A stretch of 64,000 nt of DNA, taken from positions 26,416-90,415 of the forward strand of contig MPNA01000012.1 of the NCBI GenBank assembly GCA_002238785.1. The letters are read 5' to 3'. Shown here piece by piece: positions 17,726 to 24,799 of this stretch. Below the pieces are notes generated by a model, which did not search any database, was not told the DNA's origin, and was given only the letters and a program-made list of their open reading frames with translations. Made by a program: the position numbers and the translations under genes. The DNA is from a bacterium OM1 bin76. Its GTDB lineage: Bacteria; Actinomycetota; Acidimicrobiia; Spongiisociales; ZC4RG35. Positions within the stretch are counted from its first letter, which is position 1; each line of letters starts with the position of its first letter.

Positions 17726-18466
17726 CTAGCGTCCGCACCTCCTGAGCAGCAGGCGCGTGTCGGTGGTGATGGTTTGCCAGTTGAGCTTCGATTCTCCGGC
17801 CAACCGGTCCCGGATCACGGTGTGCACCCCGGTGACTCGCAGGCGCCTGTGCATCAATAGTGCGATCAGCACTTTGAAGCCGTTGGGCGCCAGTCCCCGC
17901 AGGGCGTCGGCCAGTATCAGCCGACGGGTCCCGAAGAAGCCGGACTGAGGAAAACGCAGCCCCCTGGTCCTGCGAGGCATGCGCAGCCGGGTGAGGGCGA
18001 TTGCGGTCCAGGTCAGGGCCATTCGATACCACTCCTTGCCCTGCTGCGCCAGTTCCCCCACGCACACGTCGTAACCGCCGGCCAGGGAGGACACCATCTC
18101 CGCCACCACGGCGGGATCATGCTGCCCGTCAGCGTCCATCACCACCACCAGGTCGTGTCGGGCGGTCAGGGCGGCGTTGCGCACCGCTTCGGTGAGGCCC
18201 CCGCCGTCGCAGACTCTTACTCGGGGGTCTGCTATTCCCAGGGCCACCAGGCCGGTGGGACTGGTCTCGCCTCTGACCAGCCCTCCTCCCGTCCGGTCGG
18301 CGGCCGCCACCACCACCTCGGCGTTCTCCGGAAGGTGGGTCAGCAGTTCGGTGAGGGTGAGTTCGATCACCGCGGTCTCGTTGTAGGCGGGCATCAAGAC
18401 GGAGAACGGAACCCCGGCAGCCGATGTCACCATCAACCGGCCGCCCGCTTCGCCCGGCGAACGCAA
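17726..18466 (-). CDS. Family 2 glycosyltransferase
   Basis: 246 residues with a GT-A fold. FSVLMPAYNET is the family start, VVVMDADGQHDP carries the DxD-type nucleotide-sugar motif, and SGFFGTRR lies in the acceptor region. No C-terminal transmembrane helices are seen, unlike dolichol-phosphate mannosyltransferases with membrane domains. The first Met may be too early; Met12 (MVTSAAGVPFSVLM) is an alternative. It is convergent with the carboxypeptidase gene (5 nt between stops) and divergent from the HPRT-like gene. Acceptor unknown. Confidence 0.8.
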   Translation of the reverse strand: MRSPGEAGGRLMVTSAAGVPFSVLMPAYNETAVIELTLTELLTHLPENAEVVVAAADRTGGGLVRGETSPTGLVALGIADPRVRVCDGGGLTEAVRNAALTARHDLVVVMDADGQHDPAVVAEMVSSLAGGYDVCVGELAQQGKEWYRMALTWTAIALTRLRMPRRTRGLRFPQSGFFGTRRLILADALRGLAPNGFKVLIALLMHRRLRVTGVHTVIRDRLAGESKLNWQTITTDTRLLLRRCGR

Positions 18467-18582
18467 GTCTGCATCTGCATGTAATTGAGATGCTAGACCC
18501 GGCGGCGGGGATGGGAATCGCGGCGTGGCCGGGGGCTAATCACGCCGGGCATCACATGCAACGTCATAAGATGGGAGTTGGA

Positions 18583-19179
18583 ATGAGCAAGGCTGGACGA
18601 CTCTTCGGCCCGGGCGCCGCCTCGGAATTGTTTACCTCCGAGCAGATCGCCGAGCGGGTCGCCGCGTTGGGTAGGACCCTGACCGCTGACTACCGGGGTC
18701 GCACTCCGGTGGTGGTGGGGATCATGTTCGGGTCGGTGGTGTTTCTGGCAGACCTGGTCAGGCACATGGACATGGAGATGGAGATCGAGTTCCTCATGAT
18801 CCATCGCTACGGGGAGAGTTCCAACATCAGCATTGCCATGGACCTGTTCTCCGACATCGGGGGACGGGATGTGATCATCGTCATGGGCCTGGTCGACACC
18901 GGTTTCGTCTTGACGGCGATTCGCAAACTCCTGGCCGGCCGGTCTCCGGCATCGTTGGCGACGGTGGCGCTGCTGGACCGGCGGATCCGTCGATTGGTGG
19001 ACGTCCCCCTCGAATACCGCGGCTTCGAGGTGGGTGACGACTTCCTGATCGGCTACGGTCTGGATTGGGAAGGCCGGTACCGGGGCGTCCCGTCCATCTG
19101 GACCGTGCATGACCCCGCGGCCGCGGCCCTTCAAACCGATCCCCACATTCTGGACCGCTCGGTGTTCAGCCAGCAGTAG
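18583..19179 (+). CDS. Hypoxanthine phosphoribosyltransferase-like protein with altered PRPP motif
   Basis: 198 residues whose overall order matches HPRT: an N-terminal PPi loop region (VVVGIMFGSVVFLADLVR), a flexible loop (HRYGESSNIS), a PRPP loop and the C-terminal GYGLDWEGRYRGVPSIW. Key residues differ. The PRPP loop reads VIIVMGLVDTG, where the family has ED in place of M101-G102. The PPi loop has MFGS in place of LKGx. Asp105 of the DTG is kept. It may be a non-canonical or non-catalytic relative. ATG 18583 has GGGAG upstream; TAAGAT at 18567-18572 is a possible -10. It is followed 11 nt later by the DUF151 gene. Confidence 0.75.
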   Translation: MSKAGRLFGPGAASELFTSEQIAERVAALGRTLTADYRGRTPVVVGIMFGSVVFLADLVRHMDMEMEIEFLMIHRYGESSNISIAMDLFSDIGGRDVIIVMGLVDTGFVLTAIRKLLAGRSPASLATVALLDRRIRRLVDVPLEYRGFEVGDDFLIGYGLDWEGRYRGVPSIWTVHDPAAAALQTDPHILDRSVFSQQ

Positions 19180-19190
19180 TATCGCAGACC

Positions 19191-19694
19191 ATGGCGGACC
19201 GTATCCCTATGTCCATCGATGGCGTTCAGGTGGGTTACTCTTCTGCCGCCCCGGTGGTGCTGCTCCGGGAGGCGGAAGGGGACCGGTACCTTCCCATCTG
19301 GATAGGAGCGGTGGAGGCAACCGCCATCGTGGCGGCGCTGGAGGACATGGTCCCGCCCCGCCCTCTGACCCATGACCTGTTGAGACTTGCGGTGGAGTCC
19401 CTGGGAGCGGAGGTGGATCGGGCCGTGGTAACCGAGGTACGCGACAACGTGTTCTACGCGGAACTGGTGCTCATCACCAACGGGGGAGAGGTGACGGTCT
19501 CGTGTCGTCCTTCCGATGCCATCGCCCTGGCGGTGCGGACCGAGGCTCGGCTGTTCGCCGACCCCGAGGTGCTCGACGAGGCGGGGGTGATGATCAAGTC
19601 GGTCGAGGAACCGGAGCAGCAGATCGAGGAATTCCGTCGCTTCCTGGAAGAGGTGAGTCCCGAGGACTTCTCCGCCGGCGAAGGCCCCGGATAG
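19191..19694 (+). CDS. Bifunctional nuclease family protein (DUF151/BFN, Rv1829-like)
   Basis: 167 residues. The conserved core is LREAEGDRYLPIWIGAVEATAIVAALE followed by RPLTHDLL, and later VSCRPSDAIALAVR, the BFN hallmark. The C-terminal EEFRRFLEEVSPEDF is also typical. Plant homologues have reported RNase/DNase activity; the bacterial role is not established. TAGTAT at 19177-19182 ends 8 nt before the ATG, so a leaderless transcript is possible. Its place between two MerR genes of the same block matches mycobacteria, here with two genes inserted. Confidence 0.88.
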   Translation: MADRIPMSIDGVQVGYSSAAPVVLLREAEGDRYLPIWIGAVEATAIVAALEDMVPPRPLTHDLLRLAVESLGAEVDRAVVTEVRDNVFYAELVLITNGGEVTVSCRPSDAIALAVRTEARLFADPEVLDEAGVMIKSVEEPEQQIEEFRRFLEEVSPEDFSAGEGPG

Positions 19695-19797
19695 CCCTCC
19701 TGCGGGGAGCCTTCTCGCCTCAAAAGCCGGCAGCGCCGCAGATGGTTGCATTTTTCGCGCCTGCCGCGGTAATGTGTTTCTTCGGGGCGGAGTTACC

Positions 19798-19810
19798 GTT
19801 ATGTAATAAC
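19798..19810 (+). promoter_or_regulatory. Palindrome upstream of MerR gene, candidate operator
   Basis: GTTATGTAATAAC is a perfect dyad (5-nt arms, 3-nt centre) ending directly before the AAAGGAGT ribosome binding site of the MerR gene. A nearby GTTAC at 19792-19796 and GTAAC at 19816-19820 extend the symmetry loosely. MerR proteins bind dyads near their own promoters, so autoregulation is plausible. Confidence 0.35.
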
Positions 19811-19824
19811 AAAGGAGTAACCCG

Positions 19825-20310
19825 GTGAACAAGAGAGAAAAGGGCTACCGGGCCCCCCAGGTATGCGCCATCGTCGGCATCACTTACCGCCAGTTGGACT
19901 ATTGGGCTCGAACCGATTTCATGGTGCCCTCCCTGCAGCGGGCCCGGGGGTCGGGGTCCCAGCGACTCTATTCCTTCGCTGATCTGGTCCAACTCAAGGT
20001 CGTCAAGAGGCTGATCGACGCCGGCATGGATGTCAAGAGGATCAGGAAGGCGTTCGCCGAGTTGTCGCGCCAGGGCAGTTCTTGGAACTGGGACGACGGG
20101 GGGGTGACCCTGATCTCCGATGGCGCTTCCATCTACGCGCTCAAGAGCCCCCAGGAGATCATCGACATCTTCAAGAAGGGGCAGGCCGTCATGGGAGTGA
20201 CCCTGGGTCCGGTGGTGGAAGAGATCTCCGGAGAGGTCCGGGAATTGGCCAAGACCGCCCCCATCGAGGAGGGCTATCGGTCTCCCGGCGGCCAGACAGA
20301 GGTAATCTGA
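19825..20310 (+). CDS. MerR-family transcriptional regulator, Rv1830-like
   Basis: 161 residues. The winged helix is at the N-terminus: YRAPQVCAIVGITYRQLDYWARTDFMVPS, then GSQRLYSFADLVQLKVVKRLIDAGMDVKRIRKAF. The C-terminal part (LISDGASIYALKSPQEIIDIFKKGQAV) is typical of the Rv1830 group and carries no metal-binding Cys. GTG 19825 has a strong RBS (AAAGGAGT, 7-nt spacing). It lies just upstream of gcvT, so control of glycine cleavage or central nitrogen metabolism is possible. Confidence 0.88.
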   Translation: MNKREKGYRAPQVCAIVGITYRQLDYWARTDFMVPSLQRARGSGSQRLYSFADLVQLKVVKRLIDAGMDVKRIRKAFAELSRQGSSWNWDDGGVTLISDGASIYALKSPQEIIDIFKKGQAVMGVTLGPVVEEISGEVRELAKTAPIEEGYRSPGGQTEVI

Positions 20311-20378
20311 GCCTCATAGCCATCTGAGCCATTCCGCAGTGGTGGCTCGGCCTGCCGTACCCGACATAAGCGCTGAGA

Positions 20379-21437
20379 GTGGAGAGCATGCCCAGATCAC
20401 CCTTGCACCGATACCACCAGGAACTAGGCGCCCGCTTCGTCGATTTCGAGGGCTGGGAAATGCCGGTGCTCTACACGTCGGTGTTGAAGGAGCATCGTGC
20501 GGTCCGCGAGTCCACGGGATGGTTCGACGTCTCTCATCTGGGCCGTTTCGCCTGGAGTGGGCAGGGTTCCGTGGCCGCCCTGTCACGTTTGCTGTGCAAC
20601 GACCATGAGCGGATCGGGGCGGGAGGCGCCCAGTACACCCTGATTCTGAATGACGACGGCGGGGTGGTGGACGATCTGATCATCTGGAAACCGACCCCTG
20701 AGGGAGTCGTGGTCATGCCCAATGGGGTGAACCATCTGCGGGTGATGGAGGAGTTCCGTGCAGTCGCCCCAGACGCCGACATGGTTGACCTGCGTCCCCC
20801 CACCGCCAGCCTGGCGGTGCAAGGCCCTGATTCGGTGGAGAGGGTGAGGGCCATCCTGGGCGAGGCGCCGGGGCATTTTCGGGTGATAAAGGCCCATCAT
20901 CGGGGTGGGGAAGTGTGGGTGGCCGGTACCGGGTACACGGGGGAACGGGGCGTGGAACTGATCACCGACCCGAATACCGCGGAGGCCATAGCTCGTGAAC
21001 TCACGGTCGGCGGCGCCACGCCCTGCGGGTTGGGTTCGCGGGACCTGCTGAGGCTGGAGGCAGGATATCCGCTGTGGGGTCACGATCTGAATGAAGACAT
21101 CACTCCCCTGGAGGCGGGAATGCAGTGGGCGGTGAGATTCAATCATGACTTTGTGGGCCGAGATGCCCTGGAGCAGTCCCGGGAGCGGGGCCTGGCCCGC
21201 ACTCGCGTCTCCTTCAAGATGGCGGATCGACGGATTCCCAGGGAGGGCTGTGCCCTTCGGGCGGGGAATTCGGTGGGAGCGGTCACCAGCGGGAACTTCA
21301 GCCCCATGCTCGGTGTGGGGATCGGGATGGGGTACCTGTCCGCCCCCCGGGACCCGTCCCACACCGTGGAGGTGGAGATCCGCGGTCGGTGGATCGCCAC
21401 GGAACCGGTGAGGGGGGCGTTCTACCAGTCGGCCTGA
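20379..21437 (+). CDS. gcvT: Aminomethyltransferase (glycine cleavage T protein)
   Basis: Transfers the methylene group from H-protein-bound aminomethyl to tetrahydrofolate, releasing ammonia. HRYHQELGARFVDFEGWEMPVLY and the following STGWFDVSHLGRF match the T-protein N-terminus. GYTGERGVEL and LLRLEAGYPLWGHDL are conserved folate-site blocks. Length 352 is normal. The start may be GTG 20379 or ATG 20388. No glycine riboswitch is apparent in the 68 nt upstream. Confidence 0.92.
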   Translation: MESMPRSPLHRYHQELGARFVDFEGWEMPVLYTSVLKEHRAVRESTGWFDVSHLGRFAWSGQGSVAALSRLLCNDHERIGAGGAQYTLILNDDGGVVDDLIIWKPTPEGVVVMPNGVNHLRVMEEFRAVAPDADMVDLRPPTASLAVQGPDSVERVRAILGEAPGHFRVIKAHHRGGEVWVAGTGYTGERGVELITDPNTAEAIARELTVGGATPCGLGSRDLLRLEAGYPLWGHDLNEDITPLEAGMQWAVRFNHDFVGRDALEQSRERGLARTRVSFKMADRRIPREGCALRAGNSVGAVTSGNFSPMLGVGIGMGYLSAPRDPSHTVEVEIRGRWIATEPVRGAFYQSA

Positions 21438-21450
21438 GCAGCACGGCCGG

Positions 21451-22113
21451 ATGTCTCGCCCAACCCAGGTGTGGGTCTCCTCCGGGCTCCCCTCCGCTGC
21501 GTTGGAGAACTTTCTGGCGACTGTGGCGCCCCGATCCTGGCGGCAGTTGCCGCTGGTGGCAGGCGTGACCGTGTGGGACGAACCTGCGCCGGAGAAGTTG
21601 ACCGTTGCCATAGCCTGTCCCAACCGGCTGGGAGCGTTTGAATCGCTGCCACCGCAGGGGGACTGGGATGAAGTGTGGTGGTGGGCGGACCCCCTGGACG
21701 CCGGTCGCTCGGCGTACGGTTCCGCACCGCGGGTTCGCAAGGTCGAGGCGCCGGCCCTTCTTCCACCTGATCGGTCGCTCCCGGAGGCTTCGGAGCGATC
21801 AGGACGAGCCGCCGATTACCTGGCTCGCCGCATTCGCCAACTCCGGGGCGTGCGGATTCCCTCGGTTCCCTTCGGCCGGCGGTTTCCGGTATTGCTCCCG
21901 GTGTCCCCTGCTCCGATCCTGGAGGGGAAAGCGGAGGAGATTATGATTCCCGAACCGGTGGACGGATGGCCGGGGCTGTTAGTCTGCGAGGTGTCATGGT
22001 GGCAGACCGCCACCCGCTTGGACCAGGTGGTGGAAGCCGTGGCCAGAGCATCCCGGGGAGAGACGCCGCTATCTCTGGCCCCCGCCGTTCGGGTCTGGTC
22101 TTCCTTCCGGTGA
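21451..22113 (+). CDS. Conserved-looking protein of unknown function
   Basis: 220 residues, soluble, rich in Trp and Pro, with no recognised motif. Repeated aromatic segments (VWDEPAPEKLTVAIACPN, DWDEVWWWADP, EVSWWQTATRL) and a central RRIRQLRGVRIPSVPFGRRFPVLLPV stretch suggest a folded domain. It begins 13 nt after the gcvT stop and ends 6 nt before the convergent add stop, so it is probably the last gene of the gcvT transcript. Codon use matches the neighbours. Confidence 0.6.
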   Translation: MSRPTQVWVSSGLPSAALENFLATVAPRSWRQLPLVAGVTVWDEPAPEKLTVAIACPNRLGAFESLPPQGDWDEVWWWADPLDAGRSAYGSAPRVRKVEAPALLPPDRSLPEASERSGRAADYLARRIRQLRGVRIPSVPFGRRFPVLLPVSPAPILEGKAEEIMIPEPVDGWPGLLVCEVSWWQTATRLDQVVEAVARASRGETPLSLAPAVRVWSSFR

Positions 22114-22119
22114 TCTGCC

Positions 22120-23175
22120 TCAGCGCCAGCTTTGCACGGTGGCGCCGTTCTCCCGGTACGCCGGGGCGATCCGCCGTTCCCAAATCTCGTCTTTGGAGTG
22201 CTCCCCGCAGAAGGCTGCGTCCAGGGCCCGCCGGGTGACGGTGGCAAGGTCGTCGATGCTGAAACTGTGCTGGCGGACGGCCAGTTCGTACTCGTGGGTG
22301 GGGGTGGTGCTGCTCATCAGCCGGTTGTCGGTGTTGAGAGTCACTGCGAACCCCGCTCTGTGCAGTAATCCAACCGGGTGGTGTCCTGGCGCCCAGCCCT
22401 TGGTGTCCAGATTGGACTGGATGCACATCTCCATCGGAATCTGCCGGTCCAGCACCTCGGTGGCCAGCGGTCCTGTTTCAAGGATCCGATCGGGGGCGAC
22501 GTCGCAGTCTTCGATCACCTCCACACCGTGGCCGATCCTCTCCGCCCCGCATGCCAGAGCATCCTGGATGCTGGCGGGCCCGGCGGCCTCTCCCGCATGG
22601 AGGGTCACCCGGATCCCCCCGTTGAGGGCCTCCTCGATGGCCGGCAGGTGTTCCACGGCCGGGTACCCGGCCTCCGGACCGGCCAGGTCGAATCCCACCA
22701 CCCCGGCAGAGGCGGCGTCAATCGCCAATCGGGCCGTCTCCACCGAAGTCGGGGTGTGTCGGAGGGCGCACAGGATCAGCGACCAGCCCATGCCCGTGAG
22801 GCGGGACCCTTCGGTGAGGCCGTCGGCCACCGCTTCCACCACCTGTTGGAGACTCAGGCCTCCTGTGGTGTGAAGATGGGGAGCAAACCGGATCTCGGCA
22901 TAGACCACCCCGTGGGTGGAGAGGTCTTCCACCGCCTCGGCGGCCACCCTGCGAAGCGACCGGCGGGTCTGCATCACGGCCACCGTGTGGGAGAACGCCG
23001 TCAGGTACCGTTCCAGGCTGTGACTCCCGGACTGATTGAACCATTCAGCCAAGCGATCCGGGTCGCTCACCGGCAACCGGTGACCGGCCTGCTCTGCCAA
23101 CTGGTGGACCGTGTGGGGGCGCAAGCTCCCATCCAGGTGCTCATGAAGGATGACTTTGGGAAGGTGACGCAGCAT
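22120..23175 (-). CDS. add: Adenosine deaminase
   Basis: Zinc hydrolase converting adenosine to inosine. Metal and catalytic residues are visible: HEHLDGSLRP (HxH near residues 12-14), VTLHAGEAAGP (His and Glu), ERIGHGVEV (catalytic His) and VTLNTDNRLMS (Asp metal ligand). Length 351 is normal. It may work in purine salvage together with the HPRT-like protein at 18.6-19.2 kb, although that protein's activity is doubtful. It is divergent from the AlgH-like gene with 41 nt between starts. Confidence 0.93.
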   Translation of the reverse strand: MLRHLPKVILHEHLDGSLRPHTVHQLAEQAGHRLPVSDPDRLAEWFNQSGSHSLERYLTAFSHTVAVMQTRRSLRRVAAEAVEDLSTHGVVYAEIRFAPHLHTTGGLSLQQVVEAVADGLTEGSRLTGMGWSLILCALRHTPTSVETARLAIDAASAGVVGFDLAGPEAGYPAVEHLPAIEEALNGGIRVTLHAGEAAGPASIQDALACGAERIGHGVEVIEDCDVAPDRILETGPLATEVLDRQIPMEMCIQSNLDTKGWAPGHHPVGLLHRAGFAVTLNTDNRLMSSTTPTHEYELAVRQHSFSIDDLATVTRRALDAAFCGEHSKDEIWERRIAPAYRENGATVQSWR

Positions 23176-23216
23176 CCGGCTTTGGTGGTTGGGCCTTACA
23201 CGCCAACATTAGGGCG

Positions 23217-23753
23217 ATGAGTTATCTGGCAGGTCAACTCCTGGTGGCCTCACCCCGGTTGGTGGACCCCAACTTTGCCCGCACTGTGGTGGTGCTCCTG
23301 AACCATGACGAGCAGGGAGCGATGGGCTTGGTGGCCAACCGGCCCACCGAGTCGCCGGTGGCCGATCATCTCCCGGAGTGGGGGGACAGACTGGTCGCAC
23401 CTGCGGTGGTCTTCTACGGCGGTCCGGTGGAACCGTCCATCGCCATCGGTCTGCGGCAGAGTTACGACACCTCCGATGGCGGCACTCCCGTTCCCGGGGT
23501 GGGCATGGTCAACTTGGCCGAAGAGGAGGCCGAGGCGACCCAGGGTGGGGTCAGGGTGTACGCCGGCTATGCCGGATGGGGCCCCGGCCAGTTGGAGGAC
23601 GAGATAGAAGAGGAGTCCTGGATCATCGTGCCGGGCTTCGCCACTGATGTATTCTCACCATCTCCCGACCGCCTGTGGGCCGAGGTCCTGGGTCGTCAGG
23701 GCGGAAAGATCGCCCTGTTGGCGTCGATGCCCGTTGACCCGCAACTCAACTGA
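23217..23753 (+). CDS. UPF0301/AlgH-like (YqgE) protein
   Basis: 178 residues of the DUF179 family. LAGQLLVASPRLVDPNFARTVVVLLNHDEQGAMGLVANRPT is its conserved start, and FYGGPVEPSI and YAGYAGWGPGQLEDEIEEESWIIV are further hallmark blocks. The biochemical role of the family is not settled. The 251 nt after its stop, up to rnhB, hold no gene; TTGACG at 23974-23979 and TATTCT at 23992-23997 are too close (12 nt) to form a convincing promoter. Confidence 0.92.
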   Translation: MSYLAGQLLVASPRLVDPNFARTVVVLLNHDEQGAMGLVANRPTESPVADHLPEWGDRLVAPAVVFYGGPVEPSIAIGLRQSYDTSDGGTPVPGVGMVNLAEEEAEATQGGVRVYAGYAGWGPGQLEDEIEEESWIIVPGFATDVFSPSPDRLWAEVLGRQGGKIALLASMPVDPQLN

Positions 23754-24004
23754 GCCCCAAGCGCTTGCCTTCAGGATCCCAACGTCCGTCAAACACCGGC
23801 CGCGCCTGCGGTTGAGGACCTGTTCAATCCTGGGTTCCCAACCCGACCCGTCACCCTCTGGCGGTCCTGGACGGCCAACCCCACGAAGGGGCGTAGTGTC
23901 AGAGCCCCCGTTTTTTCACACCCTTCGCCCGTGCTCTCGATTGGAGGGCTGTGGGGTGGCGGCAAGGACGCCGTTGACGTGATCGAAGACCTATTCTGGT
24001 TTAG

Positions 24005-24721
24005 GTGGTGACCACCGTACCCCGGTTGCGGAAATCTCTGGTAGCCCGTCCCCCCGGGTTGAAGAACGAGCGGGAGATGTGGGAGGGCGGCCTTGAGATG
24101 GTGGTAGGCATGGACGAGGTTGGAAGGGGGGCCTGGGCCGGTCCGCTCACGGTGGGAGCGGCGGTGGTGCCGCAGGACCGTCGGGTGTACAAGATCCGGG
24201 ACTCCAAACTCCTGCTCCCCGCGGAGCGGGAGGCGCTGTTCGACCGGATCGCCGGGTGGTGCGTTGCCTGGGCGGTGGGACATGCCAGCGCCCAGGAATG
24301 TGACCTGTTGGGGATGTCCGAGGCCCAGCGCTTGGCGGCCCGTCGCGCATTGGCCGGGCTGGGAGCGCCCGCCGATGCGGTGCTGGTGGACGGCAGATGG
24401 GACTTTGTGGGACACCCCCGCACCCGCCGCCTGGTGGGAGGAGATCGGATATCGGTGTCGATCGCGGCCGCCTCCATACTTGCCAAGGTCACCCGGGATC
24501 GCATCATGATCGGAGAGGCGCCCCGGTACCCCGCCTACAACTTCGATGACAACAAGGGGTACCCATGCCCGGTGCACCGGGCCGCTCTCCATGCTGTTGG
24601 ACCCAGTGTCATCCATCGGCGGTCCTGGGTGTTCATGGATGGCCTGGTGTGGAACGGTGTTCCCCGGTACCGGCGTCCCGACCCGCAGGGTTCCCTGCCG
24701 TTTCAGGACCCCTCCGGCTGA
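24005..24721 (+). CDS. rnhB: Ribonuclease HII
   Basis: Cleaves RNA of RNA-DNA hybrids, including single misincorporated ribonucleotides. GMDEVGRGAWAGPL carries the first Asp-Glu pair, and VLVDGRWDF and the GGDRISVSIAAASILAKVTRD block supply the remaining family signature. The end GVPRYRRPDPQGSLPF is unusual compared with short RNase HII tails. The start is GTG 24005 or GTG 24008. There is no clear RBS, so initiation may be leaderless. Confidence 0.92.
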   Translation: MVTTVPRLRKSLVARPPGLKNEREMWEGGLEMVVGMDEVGRGAWAGPLTVGAAVVPQDRRVYKIRDSKLLLPAEREALFDRIAGWCVAWAVGHASAQECDLLGMSEAQRLAARRALAGLGAPADAVLVDGRWDFVGHPRTRRLVGGDRISVSIAAASILAKVTRDRIMIGEAPRYPAYNFDDNKGYPCPVHRAALHAVGPSVIHRRSWVFMDGLVWNGVPRYRRPDPQGSLPFQDPSG

Positions 24722-24728
24722 GATTGCC

Positions 24729-24748
24729 GGCCTTCGGAAGGCCCTTTT
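24729..24748 (+). terminator. Rho-independent terminator after rnhB
   Basis: GGCCTT-CGG-AAGGCC gives a 6-bp perfect stem with a 3-nt loop, followed by C and four T. It lies 8 nt after the rnhB stop and ahead of the ftsK promoter. Confidence 0.6.
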
Positions 24749-24758
24749 CCCCAAATCA

Positions 24759-24788
24759 TTGGAAGGACGGGGGTCCTGATCCTATGAT
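24759..24788 (+). promoter_or_regulatory. Putative ftsK promoter
   Basis: TTGGAA (-35, 24759-24764), an 18-nt spacer and TATGAT (-10, 24783-24788). The -10 ends 11 nt before the GTG start, so the leader would be only a few bases long. Confidence 0.5.
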
Positions 24789-24799
24789 GCCCTTAACAA

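Noticed and set aside
20311..20378. Glycine riboswitch upstream of gcvT
   Set aside because: Only 68 nt are available and no tandem aptamer-like structure is apparent; none is seen before gcvH either.
23974..23997. TTGACG / TATTCT as an rnhB promoter
   Set aside because: The 12-nt spacer is too short for a standard sigma factor.
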